Source of the DNA: Parvularcula lutaonensis
GTDB lineage: Bacteria > Pseudomonadota > Alphaproteobacteria > Caulobacterales > Parvularculaceae
Direction: 5' to 3'
Length of the DNA stretch: 64,000 nt
Assembly: GCF_014651915.1 (NCBI RefSeq)
Contig: NZ_BMXU01000003.1
Location: 20,840 to 84,839 of the forward strand
The position numbers and the translations under genes are program-made. Positions within the stretch are counted from its first letter, which is position 1. Every line of letters begins with the position of its first letter. The notes beneath the pieces were generated by a model. The model made no database searches. It worked only from the letters and a program-made list of their open reading frames with translations, and had not been told where the DNA came from. Below are positions 35,216-45,368 of this stretch, one piece after another.

Positions 35216-35959
35216 ATGCCCCGAATCCTTGCCGAGAACGTGTCCCTTGTTCACCCGCTGTTTGTCGGTAGGAACCAGACCGTTGAATTTCAGGGGTCTG
35301 ACAAATTTGTCCGCAACCGCGCCGGGCGGCCGATTGGCGTCAAGGCCCTGCGGGATGTCTCTTTCGAATTTAGCGAAGGGAGCCGTGTCGGGCTCATCGG
35401 AGCCAATGGTTCGGGCAAGACCACGCTGCTGCGCGTCCTTGCGGGCATACTGCCCCCCGACGAGGGAGTCGTGACCATCGAGGGGCGCAGCACGAATCTG
35501 ATCAACATCAATCTCGGCACGAAGGCGGACGCCTCAGGCCATCGGAACATCACGCTCCAGGCACTCGCTTCTGGCTATTCACGCGAAGAAATCGAAAGCA
35601 AGCGGAGAGAGATCGTCGAGTTTTCCGAACTCGGAGATTTTCTTGAACTCCCCGTCAACACTTATTCGGCCGGTATGCGAATGCGGCTCAGTTTTGCGAT
35701 CGCGACGGCATTCGAACCGGAGATCCTCCTGCTGGACGAGTGGTTGAGTGCTGGCGATATCGACTTCAAACGTAAGGCATCCAAGCGCATGGCGTCATTC
35801 ATTGATCGAGCGGGCGTGCTCGTGCTTGCGAGCCACAGCAAGGCCATGCTCGAGGAAAACTGTGAGCGTGCCATCTGGCTAGATGAAGGCATCATCCGCG
35901 CAGACGGGCCGGTGAAAGAGGTGTTCGCCGAGTATCAAAAAGAGAAGAGCACTGATTAG
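35216..35959 (+). CDS. Polysaccharide ABC transporter ATP-binding protein (Wzt/KpsT type)
   Basis: 247 residues. Walker A GANGSGKTTLLRVLAG, signature-like YSAGMRMRLSFAIATAF, Walker B ILLLDEWLSAGD, switch His in ASHSK. The length lacks the C-terminal glycan-binding domain found in long Wzt proteins, so it is the short, KpsT-like form whose export does not depend on recognising a chain-end cap. It ends in a four-base overlap with the convergent glycosyltransferase gene. Confidence 0.93.
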   Translation: MPRILAENVSLVHPLFVGRNQTVEFQGSDKFVRNRAGRPIGVKALRDVSFEFSEGSRVGLIGANGSGKTTLLRVLAGILPPDEGVVTIEGRSTNLININLGTKADASGHRNITLQALASGYSREEIESKRREIVEFSELGDFLELPVNTYSAGMRMRLSFAIATAFEPEILLLDEWLSAGDIDFKRKASKRMASFIDRAGVLVLASHSKAMLEENCERAIWLDEGIIRADGPVKEVFAEYQKEKSTD

Positions 35960-37017
35960 GCGAAACGGGCATTCTCGAAGAAGGCACGATTGTTCGCCTT
36001 GAAACGAAGATCCAGGTCGAACCGCTCACCCGCCCTCATAGGCAGATTTGGTCTCACGAAGAGTGTCCGATCTTGCAGGTCGACAGTGCACTCCGATCCG
36101 TTCACGGAAGCACCCTCAATCCCCGGTGTGGAGCGGAACGATACCTCGATGGTTTCGAACGGTCGATCCTCGTAGTGGCAAAGAGAAAGGCGAACCCTTT
36201 GCTCGACGCTGCCATCGGCTGCGAGACCATTGATCGCCCTTTCGCCCGGCATGAGCATTCTTCGCAGGAAACGGTTGATCGCAGGCGGAGCATTGTCGAT
36301 CACGTTCTGCACACCGAAACCGAACAGTGTACGGAGAGGAGAAGGACCCGCAGACCGGGGACCGACAATCCGCGAAATCTCTTCGCGCCGCCTTTTGTTC
36401 AGCGAGGACGTTTTCGTTTCGTTTCCCCAGAGAATGACTGATAGGGGCTCGTCAATGAAATCGAACCTTGCACCGGTATCGTAGATCCGAAGGAACAGAT
36501 CCCAGTCCATCGTATAATGAAGCTGGCGATCGAGCCCTCCGGCTTCCTCGCAGACGGCCCTCGTGAAGAAACACGACGGCTGGGAAATGATTGCGCCATA
36601 GCCCAAGCGTTCGGACGGTGGCTCCACGCCGTACTGATAGCCCGTCGTTCTTTTGCTTTCGTCGATGATGGTGCTGTGGGCATAAACGATATCGGGCGCC
36701 TGTGCCGACGCGAATCGGCCCGAAACCCGCGATAGCGCATCCGGGAACAAGAAATCGTCTGCGTTCAGCCATCCCAGAACGTCGCCCGAAGTGTTCGCCC
36801 AACCTGTCGCGATGGCATCAGCCTGGCCCGCATCAGGACCGTGGTGGCGGTAGGAGAAAAGATCGCGATACTGATCAGCGAGCCTCTTCACGCGGTCATC
36901 ATTGGACGCATCGAGAAGCGCGACTTCGACCTCGGCCTGCTGAACGGCCAGTGATGCAAGGCAATCAGGAAGAAACGGATGCCAGCAGCCGACCGGGACG
37001 GTAATGGAATAGCGCAT
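35956..37017 (-). CDS. Glycosyltransferase family 2 with C-terminal accessory domain
   Basis: 353 residues from ATG 37017 (CAGGA upstream); the longer open frame to 37359 runs into the neighbouring gene and is not used. GT-A core: SITVPVGCWHPFLPDCLASL, HHGPDAGQADAIATG and WLNADDFLFPDAL (metal-binding acidic cluster), TMDWDLFLRI acceptor region. The last ~90 residues form an extra beta-rich part. Same strand as, and 22 bases after, the next glycosyltransferase gene. Confidence 0.86.
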   Translation of the reverse strand: MRYSITVPVGCWHPFLPDCLASLAVQQAEVEVALLDASNDDRVKRLADQYRDLFSYRHHGPDAGQADAIATGWANTSGDVLGWLNADDFLFPDALSRVSGRFASAQAPDIVYAHSTIIDESKRTTGYQYGVEPPSERLGYGAIISQPSCFFTRAVCEEAGGLDRQLHYTMDWDLFLRIYDTGARFDFIDEPLSVILWGNETKTSSLNKRRREEISRIVGPRSAGPSPLRTLFGFGVQNVIDNAPPAINRFLRRMLMPGERAINGLAADGSVEQRVRLSLCHYEDRPFETIEVSFRSTPGIEGASVNGSECTVDLQDRTLFVRPNLPMRAGERFDLDLRFKANNRAFFENARFA

Positions 37018-37039
37018 GTCTTGGTCCTGCCAGCGATGG

Positions 37040-38320
37040 TCAGCTTGGTCGACCGGAAGCGACATCGAGAAGGGCCCTCGGCGCTGCTCTTTCGGCAATC
37101 CGGCGGAAATATTCGATCGGGGCATTGAGGCGCTGATACTCTGCAAACGCCTTGGCGTGGGCCTCGAGTCTAGCCTCCCAGTTCTCGAAAATATCGAGGA
37201 TTGCCTGGGCAAGTTCCCTTGGGTGGGTGCCCGCACCGCCGCCGAAAGCCTTGGCCATGTGCCCTGGGTAGGAATCGTCAGTGGCCACCGCAAACTTCGA
37301 GGCCGCGATCGCTTCGCTGATGACTCCCGACCCGCGAACACGATACTTGTCCTTCGCATAGGGCATCAGCACGACGTCTGCTGCCAAGAGAAGGTTCCGG
37401 TATTCGTCCACGCTCAGAGAATGTTCGAGAAGCTGGACGCGCTCTTTCCCGAGGCTGTTGATCTTGTCGATGGCACGCTGGATGGCATCCTCACGTCCGA
37501 TGATTTGTGGCGTCGCCTGAATGACGAAGTGGATCTCGTCAGCAAAGGAGCGATCCTGGGCAAATTCATAGGTACGCCGAATGACATCAGGGAGCAGGTG
37601 GAATCCCTTTTCCATCCGAGCCGATCCGAGGACCGTCACAATCCTTGCATCCGGCTCGATCTTCAGTTCCTGCGTCTTGTATCGGCGCGCTTGCTCGTGA
37701 TGCTCATTCGAGAATCGGGGGAGGGGCAGGTTCAGCGGTGCGACCGGCGTCCGCCAGAGGGCTGACAGGTGGTCCGCCAACAAATCGTTCTCGGCATAGA
37801 GAAAGACATGCGTGCCGATGACCCCGAGATAGCCCATCAGGTCGATCGCCTTGGCGACCGTCCGGGGACTGTCACGGTTGGGCATCACCCCAACTGGATC
37901 GTAGGGGGTACAGAGATGTATTGACGGAAGCGCTTCGAGCGGGATTGCTTCGGTCATGGCCGCTACCGCCTCATAGGTCGCGCCGTCGCAGGTATGAAAG
38001 AAAAGAATATCGTGAGCACCGATCTCGAATTCCGCGATGGCCTTCATCAGGCCTTCGAGCATTTGGTCCGACAGCGATGCTTCCTTGGCCGCTCCGCCCT
38101 GCTTGTATCTGTCATACATCCCCAGCGAAAAGACCGGGTGGGCATGCTCGTGGCGCTCGAGAAGGGATTTCTCCGCTGACTCGTTGATGAGCCAGCGCGG
38201 ATCGGCACCGCCCTCTCTTGCGGCGAGATCGGCGTTCAAGGTGAGCTGGTAGTGATGGCCCCTCAGATCGGTGAGTGAGGGGTCCACTACGAAAAACCTG
38301 CCGTGATTGGGATTGTACAT
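37040..38320 (-). CDS. Glycosyltransferase, GT4-like (GT-B fold)
   Basis: 426 residues from ATG 38320 (GAAAGAG upstream); a TTG at 38347 is an alternative. The C-terminal half has the GT-B donor-binding layout: VTVLGSARMEKGFHLLPDVI, LLAADVVLMPYAKDKYRVRGSGVISEAIAASK, with a Glu that would hold the nucleotide sugar. The N-terminal part begins FFVVDPSLTDLRGHHYQLTL, as in several polysaccharide enzymes. Acceptor and sugar are unknown; the sulfoquinovose synthase nearby makes a sulfoquinovosyl donor one possibility. Confidence 0.75.
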   Translation of the reverse strand: MYNPNHGRFFVVDPSLTDLRGHHYQLTLNADLAAREGGADPRWLINESAEKSLLERHEHAHPVFSLGMYDRYKQGGAAKEASLSDQMLEGLMKAIAEFEIGAHDILFFHTCDGATYEAVAAMTEAIPLEALPSIHLCTPYDPVGVMPNRDSPRTVAKAIDLMGYLGVIGTHVFLYAENDLLADHLSALWRTPVAPLNLPLPRFSNEHHEQARRYKTQELKIEPDARIVTVLGSARMEKGFHLLPDVIRRTYEFAQDRSFADEIHFVIQATPQIIGREDAIQRAIDKINSLGKERVQLLEHSLSVDEYRNLLLAADVVLMPYAKDKYRVRGSGVISEAIAASKFAVATDDSYPGHMAKAFGGGAGTHPRELAQAILDIFENWEARLEAHAKAFAEYQRLNAPIEYFRRIAERAAPRALLDVASGRPS

Positions 38321-38361
38321 CGGACGCTCTTTCAGGACAGCAATCAAAAGCGATACACTGC

Positions 38362-40836
38362 TCAGTATAGTGACCAGATGTCTTCGGGCGACACCATGTT
38401 GAACGGGGGCTTCCGGAAATGCGCGAAGTCGCCGAAGTGTGTCGAGCCAGCACCGAGCCCGAAATTGTAGATCAGCCGTTCGGTGGTGGGCCGGTGATAT
38501 AGCTTCTTCTTGCCCGTCAGCAACGTCACGGTCTCATCCCAGGCGAAAAACTTCTTGAGCGTGTCCGAAGGGCTCCTTCCAGGCGTGACTTCGATCCACT
38601 TCTTGACATCGTCCGTAAGCGACTCATCCACGAAGCGAAGGTACTCTTCCTCCGACATCAGGTAACAGTCCAGGAGTTCCTGCCAGATCGGCTCGAACTT
38701 GTCTTTCGTGGTGGCCCAGCCCCAGCCTTGGAACCGGGTGAAGAGCTCGCGCTCTCCGGGAACAAGGAAAGGATGACCGTAAACGGAGAAGACATCGTCG
38801 CGGTTCTCGATGGCGTCGAGCTCTGCCGAGAAACCGCGGATGCAATGACGGGTCGGGAAACAGTCATCCTCGAGGACGAGAACCCGGTCGTACATCTCGA
38901 ACATCCTGCGCAGGGCAACGATGATCATTTTACGGAAGCCGTAGTTACCGCGGTTCCTGTGAATCGCCTTGACGTCGTAGGAAGAAACGACAGCTTCTGT
39001 CTCGTCGAGGAGCTTCCGTTTCGCCGGCCGGCCCTGGTCTCCGTCAATCCAGACGTGACATTCGCCAAGACCGTCCTGGAGCTTCAGGCTTTCCAGGACG
39101 CTCCGCACACACTCCGTGCGATCGAATGTGAAAAGCGCAACGCCGAGCGGCTTCGATGGTTCATATCCGGCGTAGACGGAGTTCTCCTTCGCTTCGTCGC
39201 TGAGGGTCTTTGGCCTCGCAGGGGGGAGATTGCCGGAAATCTTCTCTTCGGATGTTGCCGTTTCGGTGACGGCGGCGGGGGTCATGCTCCGCGGTGGCGC
39301 TTCAGGAAGGTTAGCAGGCAGGAACAGTCCGTTCTCGCCAAGTTCGATTTCCCCGCGCTTCACCCGGCTCCGTTGGGCAAGAACGACTCTCAGGGGGCGG
39401 AGTGTAAGAAGAGACTTAAGCCTCGGCTCGGTAGCGACCTGCAGATGGCGGAGTTCGGAGCTGTAAACCGAAAGGAGCTGCTGCGCATCACTGAGGCGTC
39501 GGCGCGCAATGTCCGCTTCGGCTTCGGCGCTGGAGCGGTCGGAATACGCTTTCTTGAGTTTCCGTTCCGTTTCGTCGAGGGCTTCCTGAATTCGCTGGCG
39601 TTCGGACTGGAAGGCGGATGATCGCTGGCGTGCGTCTTCGAGTTCGCCGTGAAGCAGTCGTATTTCCTCTTCAAGCCCCGCCACATTCTTACTGCGATCT
39701 TCGAGCTCGGCCCGAGCGTTTGCGAGTTCGCCGTGAAGCAGTCGTATTTCCTCTTCAAGCCCCGCCACATTCTTACTGCGATCTTCGAGCTCGGCCCGAG
39801 CGTTTGCGAGTTCGTCCTTCGCCCGCTCCGCCGATACGGTGACTTCGGCGAGTTGCGTGGCCAGGGCGGTGGCCTCTGATATGCGGGCGTCAAGTCGGCC
39901 CTTGACGTCCTTGAGCTCTTCTTTTGCGAAGTGCAGAACGCGCTCTGCGCTTTGCGCCTGGGCCTGAAACGGCTTGAGTTGCGCGAGCGCCTGGTTGGCC
40001 TTTTCAAGCTCGAGCCGCCTCTGCTCCGCGCGCTGCCGGGCGTCGGCAAGTTCTGATCCCGCCTTGTCGAGCTTCATTTCAGCGGTACGCTGATGCTGCC
40101 TCGAGCTCCATAATTGTGGCGCGAGGTCGGCCAGGTAAGATGCGACCCGTGCCATATCGGGTGTCGCCTCGATCGAATAGCCGAGGCGGTCAATTTCATC
40201 TTTGTAAAGAGCGGCGATAGAGTCCCGCGCATCGTCGGGTAGCGCTTTGATATGTGGATCATTACTCCCGACACGGAAGAAGCGCGGTTCGACACGTCGA
40301 AGCTCCGAGAAGTCGGTTCCTGTCATCGACCTCGGTTCCTGCTCAATGAAGTCACCGATAGCGCGGACCGTCTTTTCGAGATCGTCAGTGAGCTCTTCAT
40401 AGCGCAGGAGGAGCGTATTGCTGCGCCGTTCCGGCGACCAGGCCCTGACATGGTGATCCCACCTGCCGAAAGTCACGGCCCCGGCCACGACGTCGGCAAG
40501 CGAAAAGCCTAGTGTCCCGTACTCCCGCAGGTATGCGTGGTAGGAGGAAACTGCTGCCCGCGGGTCCCTGACGACATAGATTGCCTTGGCGTCGTCCGCG
40601 GGGTGGTCGTGCGTCTTGACGAAGTGGCGGGCCTGATCGTTCGACAGGCGGTCATAGGCCTCGGGCCATGATCCTTCATAGTGTTGATGCCCCACCAGCC
40701 GTGCGAATTCGCGGTTCGCTTCGATGTCACGTTCGTCATTGTACTGCGAGTAGGAGCCTGCGCCAAAAAACCTGTTCAGGACGATGCGCAGGAACGTATT
40801 CCCGGAACGTGGATAGGAAGCGAGCCAGATAATCAT
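38362..40836 (-). CDS. Sulfotransferase-coiled-coil-glycosyltransferase fusion protein
   Basis: 824 residues in three parts. Residues 1-225: PAPS-dependent sulfotransferase, with the 5'-phosphosulfate loop [11 protein letters not shown] and the 3'-phosphate motif [12 protein letters not shown]. Residues about 235-470: a long charged coiled coil containing an exact 28-residue tandem duplication (344-399). Residues about 555-824: GT-A-type transferase like GNT-I, with [30 protein letters not shown] and acidic motif VLEDDCFP. One protein could both add a sugar and sulfate a glycan. Start ATG 40836. No membrane helix. Natural fusions of these domains are uncommon. Confidence 0.83.
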   Translation of the reverse strand: MIIWLASYPRSGNTFLRIVLNRFFGAGSYSQYNDERDIEANREFARLVGHQHYEGSWPEAYDRLSNDQARHFVKTHDHPADDAKAIYVVRDPRAAVSSYHAYLREYGTLGFSLADVVAGAVTFGRWDHHVRAWSPERRSNTLLLRYEELTDDLEKTVRAIGDFIEQEPRSMTGTDFSELRRVEPRFFRVGSNDPHIKALPDDARDSIAALYKDEIDRLGYSIEATPDMARVASYLADLAPQLWSSRQHQRTAEMKLDKAGSELADARQRAEQRRLELEKANQALAQLKPFQAQAQSAERVLHFAKEELKDVKGRLDARISEATALATQLAEVTVSAERAKDELANARAELEDRSKNVAGLEEEIRLLHGELANARAELEDRSKNVAGLEEEIRLLHGELEDARQRSSAFQSERQRIQEALDETERKLKKAYSDRSSAEAEADIARRRLSDAQQLLSVYSSELRHLQVATEPRLKSLLTLRPLRVVLAQRSRVKRGEIELGENGLFLPANLPEAPPRSMTPAAVTETATSEEKISGNLPPARPKTLSDEAKENSVYAGYEPSKPLGVALFTFDRTECVRSVLESLKLQDGLGECHVWIDGDQGRPAKRKLLDETEAVVSSYDVKAIHRNRGNYGFRKMIIVALRRMFEMYDRVLVLEDDCFPTRHCIRGFSAELDAIENRDDVFSVYGHPFLVPGERELFTRFQGWGWATTKDKFEPIWQELLDCYLMSEEEYLRFVDESLTDDVKKWIEVTPGRSPSDTLKKFFAWDETVTLLTGKKKLYHRPTTERLIYNFGLGAGSTHFGDFAHFRKPPFNMVSPEDIWSLY
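39639..39806 (-). repeat. 84-bp exact tandem duplication in the coiled coil
   Basis: Two identical 84-base units (39639-39722 and 39723-39806) plus the start of a third (CGAGTTCG). In frame, each encodes 28 residues (four heptads: [19 protein letters not shown] core). Complete identity suggests a recent event. Confidence 0.95.
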
Positions 40837-41100
40837 GGGGGCCTAGTGTCTTGGGTGCGAAGTCGTCGAGCTTCCTGTGTGAACACGATCGCCCTCTCTG
40901 TCCAGAATTGGCAGAAATCCCCGGCTTCACCCTTCGCGCCAAGGCAAGCTCCCTTGCCCGGCCGGGTGGGATTCTTGAGCGTGGGGAAGGGATGTGCTCT
41001 GAGTCCATGGCGGCTCGTTAAGCCATTGATGTGGCGCGAAGGGCCAATTGAACCACGTGAGGCGCAACCAGCGCAGCGAAGGAAACGAGGGCTTGGTGTC

Positions 41101-42285
41101 ATGAAGATTCTTGTTATCGGGGGCGATGGCTTCTGTGGCTGGCCAACAGCGCTCCACCTTTCGGCAGTTGGCCACGACGTCGTCATCGTGGACAACCTTT
41201 CACGGCGCAAAATCGACCTCGAGCTGGAGGTCGAGTCCCTGACGCCGATCGCCCCGATTTCCGTGCGCAGGGCTGCGTGGGAAGAGGTCACGGGCAAGCG
41301 GATCGGCTTCGAGAACATTGATATTGCCGAGCAATACCATCGTCTGGTCACCCTGCTGAGAATGTTCGAGCCGGATGCGATCGTGCACTTCGCCGAGCAG
41401 AGAGCGGCACCATACTCGATGAAGTCGCCCGACCATAAGCGGTATACGGTCGACAACAATATCAGTGCGACCCACAATGTCCTTGCCGCCGTGGTGGAGT
41501 GCGGGCTCCAGTCGAAGTGCCACGTCGTGCACCTCGGAACCATGGGGGTTTACGGATACGGCACGGCAGGAATGCAGATTCCCGAAGGCTATCTCACCGT
41601 TCATCTTCGCACGGATAAAGGTGAAGAGGTGACGAAGGAAATCCTCTACCCGGCAAATCCGGGGTCGATCTATCACATGACCAAGACCCAGGATCAGCTC
41701 ATGTTCGCATACTACAACAAGAACGATGGGCTGAAGATCACCGACCTCCATCAAGGTATCGTATGGGGCACACAGACAAAGGAAACCCGCCTGGACGAGC
41801 GGCTCATCAACCGGTTCGATTATGACGGTGACTATGGCACCGTTCTCAACAGGTTTCTCATGCAGGCGGCCGTTGGATACCCCCTGACCGTGCACGGCAC
41901 CGGCGGCCAGACACGCGCCTTCATCCACATTCAGGATACGGTGCGTTGCATCCAGCTCGCCATCGAGAACCCTCCTGGCTCGAACGAGCGTGTGCGCATT
42001 CTCAACCAGATGACCGAAACCCACCGCGTTCGTGACCTTGCCAGGATGATAGCAGACATCGCCGATGCGAAAATCGAGATGGTCCCCAATCCTCGCAACG
42101 AGGATGACGAGAACGACTTGCACGTCGAAAACCGGCAGCTTCTCGGGTTGGGGCTCGAGCCGATCACGCTGGCCGAGGGGCTGATGGAGGAGGTGACGGA
42201 GATCGCTCGCAAATATGCCGACCGATGCGATCGGTCGAAGATTCCCTGCGTCTCGTACTGGAATGATGATCGCCGCCCGGCGTGA
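41101..42285 (+). CDS. sqdB: UDP-sulfoquinovose synthase
   Basis: 394 residues from ATG 41101; upstream frame is not coding. NAD-dependent extended SDR that converts UDP-glucose plus sulfite to UDP-sulfoquinovose. Diagnostic SQD1/SqdB blocks: [64 protein letters not shown] and catalytic Tyr/Lys in IYHMTKTQD. The product head group enters sulfolipid or, in some prokaryotes, glycans. The convergent neighbour, 70 bases away, is an APS/PAPS reductase that makes sulfite after downstream thiol steps, so substrate supply is local. Confidence 0.93.
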   Translation: MKILVIGGDGFCGWPTALHLSAVGHDVVIVDNLSRRKIDLELEVESLTPIAPISVRRAAWEEVTGKRIGFENIDIAEQYHRLVTLLRMFEPDAIVHFAEQRAAPYSMKSPDHKRYTVDNNISATHNVLAAVVECGLQSKCHVVHLGTMGVYGYGTAGMQIPEGYLTVHLRTDKGEEVTKEILYPANPGSIYHMTKTQDQLMFAYYNKNDGLKITDLHQGIVWGTQTKETRLDERLINRFDYDGDYGTVLNRFLMQAAVGYPLTVHGTGGQTRAFIHIQDTVRCIQLAIENPPGSNERVRILNQMTETHRVRDLARMIADIADAKIEMVPNPRNEDDENDLHVENRQLLGLGLEPITLAEGLMEEVTEIARKYADRCDRSKIPCVSYWNDDRRPA

Positions 42286-42326
42286 CTGCCGACAGTAGGC
42301 AAGTATACGCCCCATCTCGCCAGAGT

Positions 42327-42347
42327 CTCACGGCCAGTCGCCGTGAG
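42327..42347. terminator. Hairpin between convergent sqdB and cysH, possible terminator
   Basis: Eight-base-pair stem CTCACGGC/GCCGTGAG with a five-base loop. There is no T run, so termination is uncertain. Confidence 0.35.
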
Positions 42348-42355
42348 GCACGCAC

Positions 42356-43087
42356 CTAACGGTGAATACCGCACTCGGTCTTGTCGAGACCTCGCCAGCG
42401 GCCCGAGCGGTCGTCTTCACCCTCTTCTACCTTGGATGTGCACGGATAACACCCAATGGACCCGTACCCCCTTGAGAGGAGGGGGTGCGGCGGCAGCTCA
42501 TGTTCCTTGTGGTAGGCCTTGATCTGTTCTGCCGACCAGTTGGCGAGCGGCGTGAGCTTGATGTGGGTCCCATCACGCTCGACGATCGACATGACCGATC
42601 GCACTGACGACTGGAACCTTTTTCTTCCGTTCATCCAGCTATCGAACGGTGCAAGGCCGCGGTCGAGAACATCAGTCTTCCGGATCCGGCAGCACTTGTC
42701 CGGGTCTGATGCGCTCAGCGTTCCGAGAGGGTCATGATGCTCGATGTCGCGCTTGCGCGGCGCGCAGATCCGAACGTCCTCGAGCCCGAGCGAATGCTGA
42801 AGCCGGTTCTGGTACTGCAGCGTTTCGCCGAAAAGCTTCAGCGTGTCGATCAGGAGAACAGGCGTCTCCGGCCGGACGGAGGCCACGAGGTGGAGGAGAA
42901 CCGCCGATTCGGCACCAAAGCTGCTGACGACAGCCATCTTGCCAAAAAAGGGATCCTGCACCGCCTCTTCGATGATGTCGCGAGGATGCAGTTTCTCGAA
43001 ACGCTCATTCAAGGCTGCGATCTTGAGGGCTGTTTCCCGAACAGCCGCTATCTCGCGCGCGAAGTCTGAGGTCCGGTCGGATGGCAT
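42356..43087 (-). CDS. cysH: Adenylylsulfate (APS/PAPS) reductase, iron-sulfur type
   Basis: 243 residues. It reduces activated sulfate to sulfite with thioredoxin or glutaredoxin. PP-loop-type start SSFGAESAVLLHLV, the paired cysteines KCCRIRK and GCYPCT that hold a [4Fe-4S] cluster in the APS-reducing forms, and the catalytic cysteine in ECGIHR at the C-terminus. Both Cys pairs favour APS over PAPS as substrate. Usually found with sulfate-assimilation genes; here it lies next to sqdB, suggesting dedicated sulfite supply for sulfoquinovose, which is inference. Confidence 0.92.
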   Translation of the reverse strand: MPSDRTSDFAREIAAVRETALKIAALNERFEKLHPRDIIEEAVQDPFFGKMAVVSSFGAESAVLLHLVASVRPETPVLLIDTLKLFGETLQYQNRLQHSLGLEDVRICAPRKRDIEHHDPLGTLSASDPDKCCRIRKTDVLDRGLAPFDSWMNGRKRFQSSVRSVMSIVERDGTHIKLTPLANWSAEQIKAYHKEHELPPHPLLSRGYGSIGCYPCTSKVEEGEDDRSGRWRGLDKTECGIHR

Positions 43088-43335
43088 GAGGCCGGTTTAG
43101 CAGGAGGGACCCCGCGGTCAATGAATCGAGGTCTTCCCGCCAATCGACAGGGTTTTCCTCGGCGGCACAAGCCGGTCTCGGCGCGACGCCGGCCTCGCCT
43201 TCGGAATGCCTAACAAAATGAATAGATTACGCCGTCGTCGTGCGCGCCCATCGAGCCGCCGCGGTGGATGAAATTCACTTGAACCGTTGGTCAAGCTCCT
43301 GCATGGCTTGAACGCAGGACCATGTGAGAAAGAGA

Positions 43336-44406
43336 ATGTCAAAGAAGGTTGCACTCATCACCGGAATAACCGGCCAGGACGGTGCCTATCTTGCCAGGTT
43401 GTTGCTGGACAAGGGTTATGAAGTGCACGGCGTCAAGCGCCGGTCCTCTTCTTTCAATACGGAGCGCGTGGACGACCTCTACAAGGATCCCCACGAACAT
43501 TCGACGTCCTTCTTCCTGCACTATGGAGACCTGACTGACTCGACCAACCTGATAAGGCTGGTTCAGGAAACGCAGCCTACGGAGATATACAACCTCGCGG
43601 CGCAGTCCCATGTGGCAGTGAGTTTCGAAACTCCCGAGTACACGGCGAACGCCGACGCCACCGGGGCGCTCAGAATTCTTGAGGCGATCAGGATTCTCGG
43701 CCTTTCCGACAGCGTGCGCTTCTACCAGGCTTCGACCTCGGAATTGTACGGAAGGGTGCTGGAAACTCCGCAGTCGGAGAAAACACCATTCTACCCGAGG
43801 AGCCCCTATGCCGCTGCGAAGCTCTACGCCTACTGGATCACGGTAAACTACCGGGAGGCCTACGGCATCCATGCCTCGAACGGCATCCTCTTCAATCACG
43901 AAGGGCCGACCCGCGGGGAAACATTCGTTACACGAAAGATCACCCGTGCCGTCGCGGCGATCGAGAAGGGGCTCCAGGAAACGCTCTTCCTCGGCAATCT
44001 CGACGCCAAGCGCGATTGGGGCCACGCTCGAGACTATGTCGAGGGCATGTGGCGCATCGTCCAGCATGACACGCCGGATGACTGGGTGCTTGCGACCGGA
44101 GAAACCCACTCGGTTCGCGAGTTCGTTGAGCTTGCTTTCTCGCATGTCGGAAGGTCGATCGAGTGGGCCGGTGAAGGCGTTGATGAAATCGGCCGCGACG
44201 CCAAGACAGGTCAAGTCTTGGTCCGGATCGACCCGCGTTACTTCCGCCCGACAGAGGTGGACTTGCTTCTCGGAGACCCGTCCAAGGCACGCAAAGAGCT
44301 TGGCTGGCGGCACACCACAAGTTTCCCCGATCTCGTTTCCGAGATGGTGAAGAACGACCTTCAGCTGGTCGAGCAGGAGCGCTGGCGGAACGACCGTTCT
44401 GCGTGA
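43336..44406 (+). CDS. gmd: GDP-mannose 4,6-dehydratase
   Basis: 356 residues from ATG 43336 (AGAAAGAGA upstream; GTG 43324 is also in frame). Extended [39 protein letters not shown], catalytic Thr/Tyr/Lys in ASTSELYG and [15 protein letters not shown], substrate motif [17 protein letters not shown]. It forms GDP-4-keto-6-deoxymannose, which the next gene product turns into GDP-L-fucose. Followed almost directly by fcl. Confidence 0.96.
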   Translation: MSKKVALITGITGQDGAYLARLLLDKGYEVHGVKRRSSSFNTERVDDLYKDPHEHSTSFFLHYGDLTDSTNLIRLVQETQPTEIYNLAAQSHVAVSFETPEYTANADATGALRILEAIRILGLSDSVRFYQASTSELYGRVLETPQSEKTPFYPRSPYAAAKLYAYWITVNYREAYGIHASNGILFNHEGPTRGETFVTRKITRAVAAIEKGLQETLFLGNLDAKRDWGHARDYVEGMWRIVQHDTPDDWVLATGETHSVREFVELAFSHVGRSIEWAGEGVDEIGRDAKTGQVLVRIDPRYFRPTEVDLLLGDPSKARKELGWRHTTSFPDLVSEMVKNDLQLVEQERWRNDRSA

Positions 44407-44414
44407 TAGGGGCC

Positions 44415-45368
44415 ATGTTCGACCTGACGGATAAGAAGATATGGGTGGCTGGTCATCGCGGAATGGTCGGCTCTGCTCTCGTTCGGGGATTGGAAAAGCG
44501 GGGGGTCGGCCAGATCCTCACGGCACCACGCGAGGAGCTCGACCTCACCGACCAGGCCGCCACCAGGGCCTGGGTCGAGGAAAATCGTCCTGACGCCGTA
44601 TTCGTCCCGGCCGCGAAGGTCGGGGGAATTTATGCAAATGATACGTACCCGGCTGACTTCCTTTACGACAACCTGATGATCGCCTCGAACGTGATCGAGG
44701 CATCCTACCGCGCTGGTGTCCAGAAGCTGTTGTTTCTTGGCTCCTCCTGCATCTATCCAAAGCATGCTGAGCAGCCAATTCGGGAAGAGGCACTGCTGAC
44801 CGGGCCGCTGGAGCCTACCAATGAGTGGTACGCCATCGCGAAGATCGCAGGCATCAAGCTCTGTCAGGCTTATCGAAAACAACACGGCTGCGATTTCATA
44901 TCCGCCATGCCGACAAACCTGTATGGGCCCAACGACAATTATCACCCCATGAACAGCCATGTGATCCCCGCGCTTTTCCGCAAGGCGCGCATCGCTGCGC
45001 AGAACGGCGAAGACGGGATCGAGATTTGGGGCACAGGAACTCCGTATCGGGAGTTTCTGCATGTTGACGATTGCGCGGATGCGCTCATCTTCCTGATGGA
45101 GAGGTATTCGGCGGACCAGTTCGTGAATGTCGGGAGCGGGAGCGATGTCACCATTGCGACCCTGGCGAAAATGATCATGCGCATCGCCGGGCTCGAAGGA
45201 GAGCTTCGGCACGACCTGAGCAAGCCGGACGGCACGCCGAGGAAACTCATGTCGACCGAGAGGCTGCGCAACCTCGGCTGGACCCCGAGCATCAGTCTCG
45301 AGGAAGGCCTTGCTTCGGCCTACGACTGGTACTGCCAGAATGTTCCGCTCACGGACCCGGAAGCTTGA
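44415..45368 (+). CDS. fcl: GDP-L-fucose synthase
   Basis: 317 residues from ATG 44415 (AGGGG upstream; GTG 44403 is in frame and overlaps gmd). Epimerase-reductase acting on the gmd product. [21 protein letters not shown] cofactor motif; [10 protein letters not shown], and the Tyr/Lys pair in [31 protein letters not shown] is typical. Shows that the local glycan contains L-fucose or a derivative. Confidence 0.96.
   Translation: MFDLTDKKIWVAGHRGMVGSALVRGLEKRGVGQILTAPREELDLTDQAATRAWVEENRPDAVFVPAAKVGGIYANDTYPADFLYDNLMIASNVIEASYRAGVQKLLFLGSSCIYPKHAEQPIREEALLTGPLEPTNEWYAIAKIAGIKLCQAYRKQHGCDFISAMPTNLYGPNDNYHPMNSHVIPALFRKARIAAQNGEDGIEIWGTGTPYREFLHVDDCADALIFLMERYSADQFVNVGSGSDVTIATLAKMIMRIAGLEGELRHDLSKPDGTPRKLMSTERLRNLGWTPSISLEEGLASAYDWYCQNVPLTDPEA

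Noticed and set aside
37018..37359. N-terminal extension of the glycosyltransferase to 37359
   Set aside because: It lies within the next gene in another frame and has a non-coding composition; the GT-A fold starts right at ATG 37017.
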